A stretch of DNA of 64,000 nucleotides from Talpa occidentalis (GCF_014898055.3 NW_026555331.1:94200684-94264683), one strand, 5' to 3'; counted from the first letter of the stretch, positions 12,429-25,445 are shown. Notes: generated from the letters alone by a model not told the origin. Numbers and translations: made by a program.

Positions 12429-12780
12429 ATAAAAAAAACAAACAAAAAAAAAAAACAAGATTTAAATGGCGAATTGTTAATCCCAGGACCTCATAACAGA
12501 GCTCTCATCGGACTATGCCCATGCACCCATTTACGTGGACTACAGTGTGATACCCTGAGAACTGTTCCATAATCATCGGTACAAAGTAGGCTGCAGACTT
12601 GCGGAACCCCATCCGTGAAAATGGGAATATTGCAGAACAAGTCATAAGCCATTAGGTGGAACCACTGTAGGGTTCTATTGATAGTTGCTTTGTTCTCATT
12701 CCTTGTGTCTGTTACCCCAGGAAGCAAGGAGATCATTTTCAAGGTTCTTTTCACTAACTAGTAAGATTAGCCTTAGCACC
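12429..12780. other. Orphan segment of higher GC next to an A-rich run
   Basis: An A-rich run (12429-12460) is followed by about 320 bases that are clearly less AT-rich than their surroundings and contain several CG dinucleotides (near 12470, 12509, 12533, 12577, 12601). No SINE, L1 or LTR landmark is recognised. A minus-strand open frame of 87 codons (12491-12754) resembles nothing I know. It could be an old LTR, a processed-transcript piece or a conserved element. Confidence 0.35.
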
Positions 12781-13187
12781 TGGTTTCTAACATTAAAATA
12801 CTTTAACCTCTCATCTTTTGTGGGATTCCTTTAGTGGTCATTGTAGTCCAGTCCTTTTATTTTCTTAGTCTAAAAGCAAAGTCCAGTGTGTCTGCATATT
12901 TAGTTACACAATCATTTAATGTTTCATTCCAGTTTTATTCTATCCAGAAGATATAAATCTTATTTTCTAGACTAGATTTTGTTTTTGATTTTTGAAAGAT
13001 CTAATTTATCAGCATGAATAGTGTTTGTTACAAAAAGGTATGAACTTAAATTCCATCTTGAAAAGAATTCCACGGAAATAACCCACATGATTCTTTTCAT
13101 GTAAAAAATGTACAAAATAAAATTTAAAAATTTCATGTAATAATTTCACTATTATTTTGATACTCATTAGAATATTAACAGCTCTTC

Positions 13188-13809
13188 TACTGGTCCAACC
13201 ACTATGGAAAGCTGTGTGGAGATTCCTCAACCTGCTAAAGATGGAGCTTCCATATGATCCAGTAATTCCACTCCTAGGTATTTACTCAAAGGACACAGAA
13301 ATATTAATTCCAAAGGGCACCTGCACCCCTATGTTTATAGCAGCACTATTTACAATAGCTAAGCTATGGAAACAACCCAAATGCCCAATAATAGATGACT
13401 GGATCAAGAAGATGTGGTACATATACACCATGGAATATTACTCAGCGGTCAAAAAAGATAAACTCATGCAGTGTGCAGCAACACAGATGGAGCTGGAAGG
13501 GATCATGCTCAGCAAAATAAGCCAGAAAGAAAAAGAAAAATACCAGATAGTCTCACTCACAGCAGGAATTTAGAAAACCTAAATAAGGGACCAGGAAAAA
13601 GACTAATTAAAATAAAGAACAGATCAAAATCAACAAGCCAAGCAACTATAAACCAGAGACGCACTGCAGCGGGGGGAGGAGGGAGTGGGATAAAAGCAAG
13701 GTAGGGTTGGAATTGTATGGGGACTATAACCAAGATGAAAATGCATACATTATGCAAAAAATGAAAAATGATGTAAAAATATATAAAATTTTAAAAAGAA
13801 TTTAAAAAG
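13188..13809 (+). mobile_element. 5'-truncated L1, ORF2 C-terminus and 3'UTR
   Basis: It starts within the end of ORF2 (tctactggtccaaccact) and encodes the conserved C-terminal stretch through MEYYSAVKKDKLMQ. A 3'UTR with a short G-rich tract (13669-13690) and an A-rich tail follow. A 17-bp target duplication with one mismatch (13171-13187 and 13810-13826) brackets it. The 138-codon open frame is therefore transposon, not host. Together with 38.5-41.8 kb and 41.8-42.4 kb it belongs to the younger L1 lineage of the window. Confidence 0.93.
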
Positions 13810-14070
13810 AATATTTACAGCTCTTCATATTTTACTCCAAAAATAGTTTCAATGATTTCTTTTATAAATTTCTATAGAAAGTGACATGATATTCTCTGTG
13901 TTCCTCATTATAAGTTTGGATATAAGCTTTTAGGTCCCATTCTTGTAAATCTAGCTTAATTTTTCAGTCATCCTGAAGAGTTCACTTTAACTCAAAGTGC
14001 TAGATAGTAAAGTTCAGAAAGATCAAGAAAGATCATCTAATGTATACTTGGATAAATTTAAATAATGATT

Positions 14071-14140
14071 TTACACATATATTTCATATATATATGTATA
14101 TATATATATATGTAAGGACATATTTATATATTTATATATC
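14071..14140. repeat. Interrupted (AT)n repeat
   Basis: TATA-rich low-complexity sequence, broken by single substitutions. Confidence 0.85.
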
Positions 14141-14419
14141 TGCCTAGCATTATGCTATATACACTGTATGCATGGCTTTAGATCCCACATTAAATTTCCT
14201 AAAAATTTCCTGGTTCTTTGATGTATGTAAATTACAATGAAGTTAAGTTCATGATACAATATCCAAAGCTTTAATACTAGCTATTAAACTATACAATTCC
14301 AAATAAATGGAATAGTAAACATAAAGTGTAATTGGTAATTTTCTATGCTCTCTGAAAGCAGATGCATAGGAAATATATTACAATCATTTATAAGGAAAGA
14401 ACTTTAAAATATTGTAATG

Positions 14420-14441
14420 CATATATATATATATATATATT
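14420..14441. repeat. (AT)n microsatellite
   Basis: An uninterrupted AT run of about 20 bases. Confidence 0.9.
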
Positions 14442-15584
14442 AAATCACTGTTACCTCTGTGGTTGAATAGTGTCCTTCCCATGCTTTCCCAAAGTACCTT
14501 CTAACTGTCACATCTTTTTCTGCATAATGAATACCTATTATATGTGCCTTCTTGGTATTCATAAGCTGTCCTTCCTTTTCTGTTAACGTGACAACTTCCT
14601 TGAGATTTCAGTTTACTTCTAGTCTCAGACTATATTGTTCCTATCTTCCCTATTTCACAAATATAGAAATGACAATAAAATTGAGGACAGGTAATCAGAG
14701 CCACTGTATTTGTTGCAGTGATAAGCAAGTGAGCTGAGGCACCATTTAGCATCATCAGCTCTAGGAATTTTTTTGTGGACAATTAGAAACAATGACAGCT
14801 CTTTCTGCCAGGTTTGTAAAGTAGAACAGTGTCCTCTATTATAACTAGAGTTACCCTGATAACAGAAAGAAAGACAACAAAGCTTTTAGAAAGAAAATTC
14901 CGAGTTGAGAGATGGAAATAAACTCCTCAGGGTATAAATTTATGCCTAAATCTACAACATTCCTGGAAATTTTCAGTTCAAGCAATAAGAATTATATTTC
15001 CCTCCCTCTTTCTTTGCAATTTGGGTTCACTTTCTCCCTGCAGCTCCACCTCACAGATAATATATTAGAATTTTCTGTTGTCTCCCCCACGATGTTAGTT
15101 TCTTAGGGGGAAAGATATTACCTGTTAACCCTCTCATACTCAGCTCCTGTCATCATGCACAACTCAATTATTCAATAAGGAATGAGTGAACAAATAAGTA
15201 CTAATTTTCATTGCTACGTTAGTATACTTAATAATTTTAAATGATTGATAATTTTGTCTATAACTCTGAATTAAATATACTTAATTGACACAAAATAAAT
15301 AATATTTTCCATTTGTTCTCTCTATGGGTGACCATTATGATGACTGGTATATTTGATTAGAAAAACAATTATCAATACACATTGATAAGAGAACATCAGT
15401 ATTGATACATGTCAGAAATTGTATTTGTACCATTGAAAGAGGTGAAGGTGAAAATTTTAGAATTTTCTCTTAACACCCAACCTCTTATCTCTGCCACAGA
15501 AATTTTGCTTTCTACAAAAATGTCTTCAAATTAATATGGTAGGAAAAGTATATTATTGCTTTAGAGCATCTTCTTAGGATAATA

Positions 15585-16035
15585 AGATCTAAATGCCCCA
15601 GAACAGATGAGTGAATCAAGATGTGGTATATATATACAGAATGAAATACTATTTCAGCAATCAAAAAAGATAAACTCATGACATTTGCAACAACATGGAT
15701 GGAACTTGAAAGGATAATGCTAAGCAAAAATAAGTCAGAAGGACAAAGATAACTACCAGATGGTGCCAATAATATGTGGAATATAAAGTAACCGAATTAA
15801 TAGTCAGATAAAAACAAGCTGAAAACCTAACCTTTGAAAACTGACTGTAGAACTGAGACACCAAGGGGAGAAAGCGTGGGGGAAAAGAACAGGAAGGTAG
15901 GGAGGCACAATGGTCTGTGGTGGTAGACAATGGGTGAATTTGGGGAGGGATGCACTATGGTGGCAATACCTCATGAGGATACCCAAATGTTATCTCAGTT
16001 AAAAAATTACAAAATAATTAAATTTTAAAAAGACA
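15585..16035 (+). mobile_element. Older L1 3' end
   Basis: The remnant includes aagatgtggtatatatatac, aaaagataaactcatgacat and ggatggaacttgaaaggat, all from the C-terminal part of ORF2. Its 3'UTR (gaactgagacaccaagggg, gtggtagacaatgggtgaat) differs from the 13.2-kb copy but matches the antisense fragment at 31170-31392. This defines a second, older L1 3'UTR lineage in the window. Confidence 0.85.
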
Positions 16036-16284
16036 GTATAAGGACAATGAATTTGAATCAGGCAGAGTTTTGCATCAGATAAAGACTTGAAAGTAATGCT
16101 TGTGTGGGACATGATTTAGCACAGATCACAAAAGAGGGGAAAATAAGAAAAACATGGACATAGGCTGTTGCAGTCTCTCAAATGAAAAGTGAGGGTAGAA
16201 TATTTGTTTTTAATTTATAGGTTTTACTTTAACAGAAAGGCCACTAGACTCTTCATGAAACAGTGGAAATAACTACGTGAAGAT

Positions 16285-16425
16285 ACAGATACTCTAAGCC
16301 CTTACCCAGACCTGTCATTAATTTTCTGCGTGACCTTGGATAACTAAGGAAACACACCAAGCCCTCCAATACCTCAACTGAAAATTGAGGGGTCAAAATG
16401 AACCTCAACTCTGATACAAATGCAA
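16285..16425 (+). mobile_element. Probable MIR
   Basis: The blocks tgcgtgaccttggataacta and cctcaactgaaaattgaggg follow the order of the MIR core (ctgtgtgaccttgggcaag, then cctcagtttcctcatc). Only the core is left. Confidence 0.5.
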
Positions 16426-18349
16426 GTTCCTCTTAATTTGGGAATGGCCCCCCATAAACCATTCTCCATTCATACTTGAGGTTGCCTCAAAATTTCAACT
16501 GATATGGATATAAAAGTCATTTCTTTTTAGTAGAGGTTAAAGAGAACTTTAGAATAAAAACTTGAGAAAGTGATGATCAATGTCGGTCAAGTTTTCTCCT
16601 AAAACTCTCTTTATAGCTCCTGTAGAATAGCGTATTAAAACTATTTTAAAAGGAAAACATATGATCAGAATACTTTATAATATCTAGTGAGACATTTAAG
16701 GATTCTGACTAAATATTTATATTAGACACATATTTTTTACCTTACATGACTTTAACTGTGATTTAATTTACATCCATATTAACTACTTACCTCTAAGCAC
16801 TACATTTCTCCTGTATAGCAGAGGTTTCCCATCTCTGATATTTCAATTAAAACACTGACAAAGGTCATGAATTCAAGGTCATATCAAAAGAAGTAAATGA
16901 AACATGAAGTTTAAGACTTCAAGTTCAATTGACAGTAGGGCAAAGGAATGTGAATTGCTTTAGGGGAATACTGCATTACCATGGGAAGGCATCATAATCC
17001 TCAAGAGCATGGAGGTCATATTTTAACTTCTATCCATGTAAGAAATACAGGGTTTTTTCCCCAACAGTTTTTCTGGCACATCTGGGATCTTCTAATGAGT
17101 GTTCATTAATAAAGAATACTTGATACTAAGTGATATTTTTTGCCAAAAAAGGATGTTGTTTTTATGTTTTAAGTAAATGTTTTTTACAATATCGATTTGA
17201 ATCCATGAATGACATATCTCAAATCAAATTTATGTAATATTCAATGTTAAAGATGCTGCACTATTTTAGGTTATAAAGGGGTAGGGAGGGCAGAATATTA
17301 AAAGTTGTGGCTGTAGTTCTGTACTCAAGAAAAATAGTCTTGTTGCTTCAGACTACAAATATGTAAGTGAGAAATAAATACTTTATTTAGCATCCCGTGG
17401 ACATTTTGGGGATGTCAGGATATTTCTTTAATGTGAAAACTATACTCTGTAATTTCCAATGCGAAACTTCTAGGATTGTATGGCTTCCTTGTTTCCCACT
17501 AAATCTGGTATATAACAAATCAGTGTTAAACATGTTTAGATTCTAGGTTAACTCCTTCTAAATTCCACTTTCTGTAGTCCTTTATTTTATTGCATTTAAG
17601 TTTTTCCTATTTAATTGAAAGAATGTGTGTATATTGCAAGCATGGATGATTTTTTAATGTAAAATCTGGTCTGAAACTATGATTCTCAAAGGTTAGACCC
17701 AAATGTACTCTCAAGATTATACCATGATTTAGGAGCAAAATGCATGAGCTATGGTTTGGTTTCTTTTAATCTAGTGAAACTTAGTCACTTCTGACAATTA
17801 ATTTATAACCAGAGAGAATATATCTCATTCTGAATTTGTATCCCCACTGTTAAATTCTGTTGTGTTTAAATTGTAATATACTAGGATTGCTTGCTGTCAC
17901 TTCATTACAATGCAAGCCTCATTGTGCATATAAAAGTTTAAATTTTGTAGTAACTACATTTAAAAAATAAAATTAAATGGGTAAAATTTTAATAATTTAT
18001 GCAATTCAATATTTCCAAAATACAAACATTTCAGCATGTAGTTGATATTTAAAATATTAATGGATATATCTAACTTAATAAGTCCTTGAAATTTAGTGTT
18101 CTTTTCATACTTAGGGCACATCTCAAGTGCTCAAGAGTCATGTGTGACTAGAGTTTATGTATCAGATAGTACAGTTCTAGATGTGAAGGCTTGAAAATGC
18201 TTTCAACAGGGCTAAGCAGAGTACCTTAAAGACTACTAAAATATTATTTGATTATAATGGTGCAACTCTGGAGACTCAGAAGAAAACTTGTTGAAAATTG
18301 CCAGATTTTACAACCTCTAATAATACAATATAAAAAGTTGTGTGGCTTT
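16426..18349. other. AT-rich unassigned sequence
   Basis: No SINE, L1 3' end, LTR or exon signature could be recognised. Composition is uniform and AT-rich. Confidence 0.4.
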
Positions 18350-18363
18350 AAATCCAAATAAGG

Positions 18364-18654
18364 GGCCTCCCCGGTGGCGCAGTGGTTGAGTGCTGAGTTG
18401 CCAAGCTGCCCGCAGCCTCTGGAGCACCGGTTCGATTCCTGGCTTCTCCCCGGCCATCGGAGGAGGGTCCCACATGGCGTGCAGACCTCTCCTGCTGCCC
18501 GCTGCTCCCCTCAGCAGTGTACTTCTGTCCTTCTGCCTGCTCTGCTCCCCGCTCTGGCTCTGGTGAATTCTCTCACCTTCCCGCGCTTCTGACTGTACCC
18601 AGTGCTTGTATAAATAAATAAAAATGAATCTTAAAAAAATAAATAAAAATAAAT
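18364..18654 (+). mobile_element. Full-length tRNA-derived SINE, younger subtype
   Basis: The head ggcctccccggtggcgcagt has ggttgagtgctgagttgc after the A box and an intact B box (ggttcgattcc). The body ends with the younger-subtype cttctgactgtacccagtgc. The tail has several AATAAA units and a tctt. A perfect 14-bp target duplication (aaatccaaataagg at 18350-18363 and 18655-18668) brackets it. Confidence 0.93.
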
Positions 18655-19009
18655 AAATCCAAATAAGGATAAATTTAATTACATTTAGATTTTTACTGTT
18701 TAATTATAACTAAAAATTATAGAATAAGGAGAACTATATATGTATTTTTAAATCATTGGCTCTTCTAGATCAAAGACCATGCTTCTCATTAAATTCTTAT
18801 TATTCAAAATATGAAGTCCTTAAAATACTTTTCTCATTTATTCAACTTTATAATAGTGGAAAGATGAATGAATAAATCATATCAAATTTGAGTGAGAACA
18901 GTATTCAAATTATTTACGTAATTGATTAAAATATCCTAAAATCAGAATTCCCTGAGCTGATCATTTTCATTCTATCATTAGTTTCTGGAATTAGGCCTTT
19001 GACTGTGGT

Positions 19010-19011
<2 letters not shown>

Positions 19012-19043
<32 letters not shown>
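19012..19043. repeat. (GT)n microsatellite
   Basis: An uninterrupted GT run of about 32 bases just upstream of an antisense SINE. Confidence 0.93.
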
Positions 19044-19045
<2 letters not shown>

Positions 19046-19082
19046 ATATGTAGACGCATATACTTATGTGTATAAGAAGGGT

Positions 19083-19340
19083 TTTTTTAAGATTTATTGA
19101 TTTATGCATAGAGGAACTGGAGTGTAGGTCAGAGGTATGGAGGGTTGAGAGGATTCACCAGAGACAGAGTGGGGAGCAGAACAGGAGGATCTTCTGAGAT
19201 ACACTGCTGAGGGAAGCAGCGGGTGAGATAGAAGATGTTTGCTGTGCCATATGTGGGTTAGCTCCCTGGTCAGGGAAGGAACTCAGGCCTCAACAGTGAT
19301 AGTTTGATAGCTCAATACCTATGCCATGAGGGAGGCCTCA
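19083..19340 (-). mobile_element. tRNA-derived SINE (antisense), older subtype
   Basis: On the plus strand it starts with poly(T) and aagatttattgatttatgca, runs through ttcaccagagacagagtggg and ggggagcagaacagg, and ends with ccatgagggaggcctca. The head is diverged. It is one of only five minus-strand copies of this family in the window. Confidence 0.88.
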
Positions 19341-19349
19341 AAGAAAATT

Positions 19350-19860
19350 TACTGTTTTAACCATTTTTGAAGGTATAGTCCTGTGGCATTAAGTGCACAC
19401 ATTCATGTTGTTGAGTAACCATCACCACCTTCCATCACCAAATCTTTTTTTTCTTCCTCTACTGAAACTCTGTACCCCTTAAATATTACTCCCCATTTCC
19501 AGTCTGCCAAGTCCCTGGCCACCACCATTCAACTCTGTATCTCCATGAATTTGATTTTCTAGATACCTCATATAAGGAGAATCATAGAGGATCTGTGCTT
19601 TTACTGGAATATTTCACTTAACATAAGGTCTTCAAGGTTCATCTATTATAAGTGTGGTATGTTTCAGAATTTCCTCCTTTTTGAGGTTATTGTTCCCCTC
19701 TGTGTATAAACCACATTTTGTTCATATGATCATCCTCTGGTAGACACTTGGGAAGCTTCTACCTTTTGACATTTTAGAAATGTTGTCATGAACATGGGGT
19801 ACAGATATCTGTTTGCGTCATGAACTTTCACTTTTGTTACCTCCCTGGAGTTTTATAGAC
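19350..19860 (-). mobile_element. Ancient antisense L1 3' region
   Basis: The plus strand shows the classic antisense old-L1 order: gttgagtaaccatcaccac, tgaaactctgtacccctta, ctggccaccaccattc, agatacctcatataaggag, gtcttcaaggttcatcta and catgaacatggggtacaga. The element is ancient and has no reading frame. Confidence 0.88.
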
Positions 19861-21847
19861 CACTTATCCTTCCTATTTTTCTTATATTAAAATAAAATGT
19901 TGCATATTTTCTTTCACTTTTGGCTTTATTAAAACAAAAATTTATTTTTTCATGCTGTTAGTATACTGAGATTTTCTTTTTGGTACAAAAAATAAATTTT
20001 CTCCCCAAAACATTTTAATTTTTCTCTGCCTTTTATTTCCTATTTCTTATTCCCCTATGTGCTTCCAAGATCATAATACTTTAATATTAAATCATTCACA
20101 ACAAGAAATATTACCTGTATATATTTTATTACCAGTAATGAAATGTTACCGGTATATATTTCACAATATATACTGAATTGTGAAAATTAAAAATATCTGT
20201 AGAATAATCTAAGCAACAGATACCTGGATTCCAGGTAAATTATCTAGATTCACTTTTTGTTGGAATTTATCTCATCCATACTCCAGGCTTGAATCTTTCA
20301 ACCCTTTTCACTCTATTAGTTCTTCTCTCAGCTCCCACATGTGAACTATTCTTGGCATTAAAAACTCATTTTTAAAGCAATACAATTTCAGCAACTAAAA
20401 TACCATGTGTGCTTGGTTAGGTTAAATTTAGCTTTGTGAAATTGTACCTTAGCAATTTTGCAGCATCAGTAAGTGCTTCCCCTATCGCCAATCCAAAACT
20501 CCCATTCAATTGTAATTTCTTTCCTCAAGTAAATTCAACTTTGAGGACATCTGATCAAAACCAGGAGAAAAATAAAGACATTGATATACCAAGTGTGATT
20601 TAAAAATGATAAAACAAAACTCATGAAATCTTGAGAACTAAGGCTCATAGCAAAAGTAAGCTGATCCCTAACTTTGTCAAAGTCATATTTAGAATGTTTA
20701 CAGACTTGTGAAAAAATTAGATAATTTTACTAATAAACAGAACTATTCCTAAGATCTTCACTATTTGAATTACTATAAGATTCAGTGTTCCTTACTTTTA
20801 TCTATTTCCTTTAGCAATTCTTAATAGGAAAGGGGTACAAATAAATAAGTTTAACTAATGCAACATTTATTTCAATTGCAACAGAAGAAAAACTCTCCTG
20901 CTTAGTATAGTCTTTAGGCATATTTCCTCACCTTTCATCACTCAGGATTGCACCTGGGAATATCAAACAATCACATAAGCAAACAGCAGTGGGAAAAGAG
21001 ATGACATGGAAAAAGAGCATGCTGCAATGGGACCCCCACCCCAGACTGGGCATGCCTGGAATGTCACCAGGATGGATGACTACAAGACAGTTTAGCAGTT
21101 TCCCATACTTTCTTCTAGGGGAACATTTATCTCTCCTATCTCATTAAACATTTTTCTGCCTTATACCACCTTTGTTTCCTGAATACTTTGTTTCTTAGAG
21201 AGGCCAGACTTCATTTTTATTTTTTTTCAGACTTCATTTTAAAGTCCCAATATTAAACCTGTATTTCTCATCAATTATTTATTTCATATTTTGTTTGCAA
21301 ATTTTCTATATTGCACTACATTATCTTCAGTGGTTAACTTACCATCTATTTTCTAAATTATGTATGATTCTTTATTTGCATGATATGAGAACTAAAGCAT
21401 GAAATTTGCACCTTTATATTATGTATTTCTTTCTGAAAATTTCTATTTTACCACACATTTTAAACAATTACTTTATTCTATCTATGTTTGGTTTTAGTGA
21501 TTGCTTGTATTCTGTCTATGCATTGAACTTTCCTCAATTCTGTATTTCTGTTGGAGGATGGTAGTAAACAGTGTGATTGACTCCCTAATACTTATTCTAG
21601 TGCATATGTATAATCCAAGCCACCAGGTGACGGGATCAGGGAAGGTTTGTGTTCAATTCTGTTCGATGAGATGTGAGAGTATATTCTAGAGAGCTGGTGG
21701 ACAAAGTATCTTCTCTCATGAGAAATAGCTATAAGAAAAGTTGGCTTTTTTTTTCATCCTCTGGACATGGTTACAACTGTTGCAGCTACACTATTATCAG
21801 ACTAAGGTGAAATCAGAGCCTAGAAGAGCAAAGTGGTAGAAATATAT

Positions 21848-21888
<41 letters not shown>

Positions 21889-23639
21889 GCCACTGTGGGT
21901 CAGGTTTCCTATTATTATGACTGAAAACACTTCATCCGATCATAATTTATACAAGTAATGCGCTTTTGAGTAATACATAATTTTTGAGTAAATGATTTTT
22001 GAGATCATAAGGCCTTATATCAATATTTGGACTTTGGTCTCTATTTTGCTTATTTATGAATGGAATGTGGTTGAGCTTGATGTGTTAGTCATTTTCCAAA
22101 AATATTCAACTGACATAAATTCATTTTCTTCTGACAATGGTTACAAAAAGATAAATTCTGAAACTATACCAAATTTTCTAACTTTAGAAATTACCCATTT
22201 AAGTGCTTTTTAAATGTTTTTGTCACCCTTAATTTAAAAATATTATGAAAATATTCTAGGTGTTGTTTTTTATTTGTTTGTTTTATGAACTGTATTCAGT
22301 GAACCCTTTTGGTCAGCAGGCACATGTTTTATTTCAGCTCAGAATAACTTATACGAATATATATTTATTTAACATTGATGATCTATTCCTCCTGCTCTCT
22401 TTGTCTGGCATTTCAATTATATTATTACACAGTTTCTCTAGCCTCCAAACATCCTACCTTTTCTCTCATGTTTAGTTCTTTTCCTGTTGGTCTGCATTAT
22501 TGCAAAAGGAAAGTGAATTACAAATAAATACAAAGGAATATAAACAGAAAATGGAGAGAATAGGAAAGGGGGAATACACATTGTATTTTCCTTTGTTTAC
22601 TTGTTTATCTTTTACTTTTTTCCATCTTGATTATGGCTGCCTAGCTGACTTGGATTATTGGTTATCATTATTCGCAGTGGGGCAGGCATGAAATGCCAGA
22701 ATTCTCATGCGCAGGTATAAACCTTTACTAAAGGCTGTCTGTTGCATAATTCTCTAATACAGGAAATGTGCTCCAGTTCATTCTGTCTTTCCCACACCAA
22801 ATTAGGTCCCATGGTTAAAGAGTCCCTTGCCAGGAAGGCCTCCTACTGGGGCATGACTCTGGAAAAATAGTTCAAGCCTGGCCAGCTTGCACTGAGTACA
22901 TTTAACCCAGGGGAAATCCACACACCCTTGATGTGCCAGAAGATGAGGTATAGATATAGAATGTGCTCCTTCTTCCAGCCACTCATTTCACATGATTTTT
23001 TTTTTTCTCATTTAAGAGTTTGTATGACACATTATCAATTCCACCACATGAGCTGAGATTCTAATCGAGCTATCTCTGTTCTCTTTCTCCAGGTATCCTG
23101 ATCACTAAGACCCAGTCCTCTGGCTTAAAAGTTGAGGGGGGTCAGGACATCATATCTAGTCACTGATTTACCCACCAGGTATGCTCAACATTCCCTCTTC
23201 CTCCCTTCCTCCCCCTACTTATTTTCCTTTATCAACAGCAGCACATAAAGGGGTGAATCTGGAAATCACAGGCTATATACAACATGATACAACAACCTAC
23301 AGAAAATTTGTTGGACACTACAGAAAGGATAAAATTTTATCTCAGGTTAAGCCAAAGGAAGAAGATGCAGATTTTAAATGTAAAAGTCTTATATTGTAGG
23401 CTGTTGCAATACACTTGTATATCTGTAGAGAATAACCATAAAGTCCCTCTGCATGCTTATTAGGAATTATCTTTATATTATTTTTTATTCTCCACCTCGA
23501 TTGCCATTTTGACCCAAGCTTTTCTAAATGCGTGTTCATGTTAATGCTTAGAAGTTACTGAAGTAATCACTGATTCTTGGTTTCGCTCTCTAGCTGTCAT
23601 TAGGCAGAAGGATTTGTAGCCACTCGGCCAAACAGCAAG
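19861..23639. other. Long unassigned stretch with one microsatellite
   Basis: Apart from (AT)n at 21851-21885 I can name nothing here. A less AT-rich block at 22690-23150 contains a polypyrimidine tract ending ctttctccag near 23093, which resembles a splice acceptor, but the sequence after it soon meets stops in the frames I checked. A short direct echo lies near 21207-21240 (cagacttcattttta and cagacttcatttta). Confidence 0.4.
21851..21885. repeat. (AT)n microsatellite
   Basis: An uninterrupted AT run of about 35 bases. Confidence 0.95.
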
Positions 23640-23830
23640 TGAATAAAGAGCATGGAGTATGGAATTAGACAGACCTGAGTCCCAATGCCAATAGCTATCT
23701 CCCTGTGTCTGAATTTTATTGGTCTACAAAATAGTTAAAACCATGCTATCTCATACGTTTGATGTGAAAGTCAAATGGGATAATGCAAAGAACATAGCAC
23801 AATGATTCACATAAAGATAAATAAAAATAT
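23640..23830 (+). mobile_element. MIR (sense)
   Basis: The order of blocks is that of a sense MIR: gagcatggagtatggaatta, agacagacctgagtcccaat, a decayed core, then gaaagtcaaatgggataatg and aagaacatagcacaatgatt. Confidence 0.8.
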
Positions 23831-25377
23831 TGTATTGTAGAATGATACCTACATTCTGTCAGTGCTTCATTGTATTAGTAAAAATAAGCAAACAAATAAA
23901 AAACTCTGAACAACATATGCTGATAACAATGATTTTCTTATCTGCCCAATGTACTTCTGAGACGTTATTCAGAAATAAACTCCTGGTTAGAATTTTGACT
24001 TCATGTTCTTGTTGCTGATGGGAAAGATTTAACACATAAAAGTTCACAGATTACTCACACAGAATTCTGTTTAGAAGATGCTCCTCAAAATAAGCTTCAA
24101 TATTTATTCTTTTCATTTTTCTCATTTCAAATCCTGCTAAAGTTTAGACTTAGTTCCACTTTTTTTTTTTCCATTTCAGGAAAAAACTAATAGTCAAGGG
24201 TAATGGCTAAGTTTATCTCCAGATTACTTTAATATGATTATAATCTCCCGGGGTCCTGACTTTCATTCCTGAATGTATTACAGCTGCATCTACCACACAC
24301 ATACATGCAACTAAATGTCAATGGGATATTGTAAATGATTAATCCAAGAGTGTACCTCACAGTTCAGTAAACAATGCAAGTTTTAATTTGCCGATTATAA
24401 TACAGACTAGGAATGCAATTACAAAACCCCAAGAAAAATTTCCTTCTTTAGTTTGAAAACAAAAGAATGAAATCTAGCCAGACAGCATTATATTAAAAAT
24501 TCAAACAACCAAATAGAAATAAATCATGAACGCATCTAAAGAATTAACTATGATAAAAAAAATAATCAAGAAGAGATTAAATAGTAAAAAAAAATGAGTG
24601 AACACTGGATTTTGATTTGCAAAGTTTTATAAAAGTTTCTCTTTTTTGAGGTGTCTAGCATCTAAGTTTCCATAATATTTGCTTTTTTAGAATTTGAATC
24701 AGAGTTAGATATTTTAATTAGCATATGTTTCCCTTCTTACCAGGGAAATGCATATTTTCATCTAAAATAAGCACAAATTACACAATGTTTAGATTATATT
24801 GTCAAGACCAATTGTCCACTTGTTGCCTAAGCCCATAGCACTGCCACAGATATTGACAATAATGATATAGTACAAAGTAAAGTCTATTTTAATCACCTCC
24901 CAGTAAAATATAATAACACAAGTGTACATGTGCATGCGAAGCACAGAAATTATGGCATGATGGTGATAACAAGAATCAATCCTGGTAACAACAACAAAAA
25001 ATCAGTAGGTGTTTCATGTATCTGCCAAGTCTAATTCTGAATTCTCTACTATGTGCTAATATAAGAGGGAGCAACCCAGATACCAACTGGGAAAAACTCC
25101 AGATTTTCTCTTGGGTACACAAATCGTGACTTCTGCTAGGAAACTGTGATAATACCAATGTTCCAGAAGATTAGAACATGAATTCTTAAGAGCCTTAAGC
25201 CTCCATAGTCTCATTGAAGGGGGGCCCTTAACAACTAAGCACATTTGCTTCAAAAATATCAAAGGAAATTGGGCCATTGTCACAATCCTCCTACAAAGGG
25301 CTATTGAAAGTGGTTTAAAGGTATTTTCCAGAAATATAAATAACATTGCTAAATCAGAGGTGATCCAAATTCTATTC
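23831..25377. other. Unassigned sequence, downstream of the candidate exon
   Basis: No SINE, L1 or LTR is recognised in these 1.5 kb. If the minus-strand candidate exon at 25.45-25.60 kb is real, the part next to it would be 3' flank. A minus-strand frame of 112 codons (25056-25394) overlaps that flank and looks random. Confidence 0.4.
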
Positions 25378-25383
25378 TTTATT
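25378..25383 (-). promoter_or_regulatory. Possible polyadenylation signal
   Basis: AATAAA on the minus strand, about 60 bases beyond the stop codon of the candidate terminal exon. It is common by chance in AT-rich DNA, so it supports the exon only weakly. Confidence 0.3.
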
Positions 25384-25445
25384 AATTCAAACACTTAACT
25401 CTGCCCCCACTAATGCATGCAGTACTAGAATCTTGAGCCAGCAGG

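Larger units (their letters stand above)
13827..15584. other. AT-rich unassigned sequence with two AT repeats
   Basis: Interrupted AT/TATA repeats lie at 14071-14140 and a purer (AT)n at 14420-14441. The remainder shows no recognisable gene or element. Short plus-strand frames near 14.55 and 14.9 kb have no supporting splice sites. Confidence 0.45.

Noticed and set aside
13157..13573. 138-codon open frame
   Set aside because: It is the C-terminal end of L1 ORF2 in a truncated copy with its own target duplication.
25056..25394. 112-codon minus-strand frame next to the candidate exon
   Set aside because: It has no splice context and no recognisable motif, and it overlaps the presumed 3' flank.
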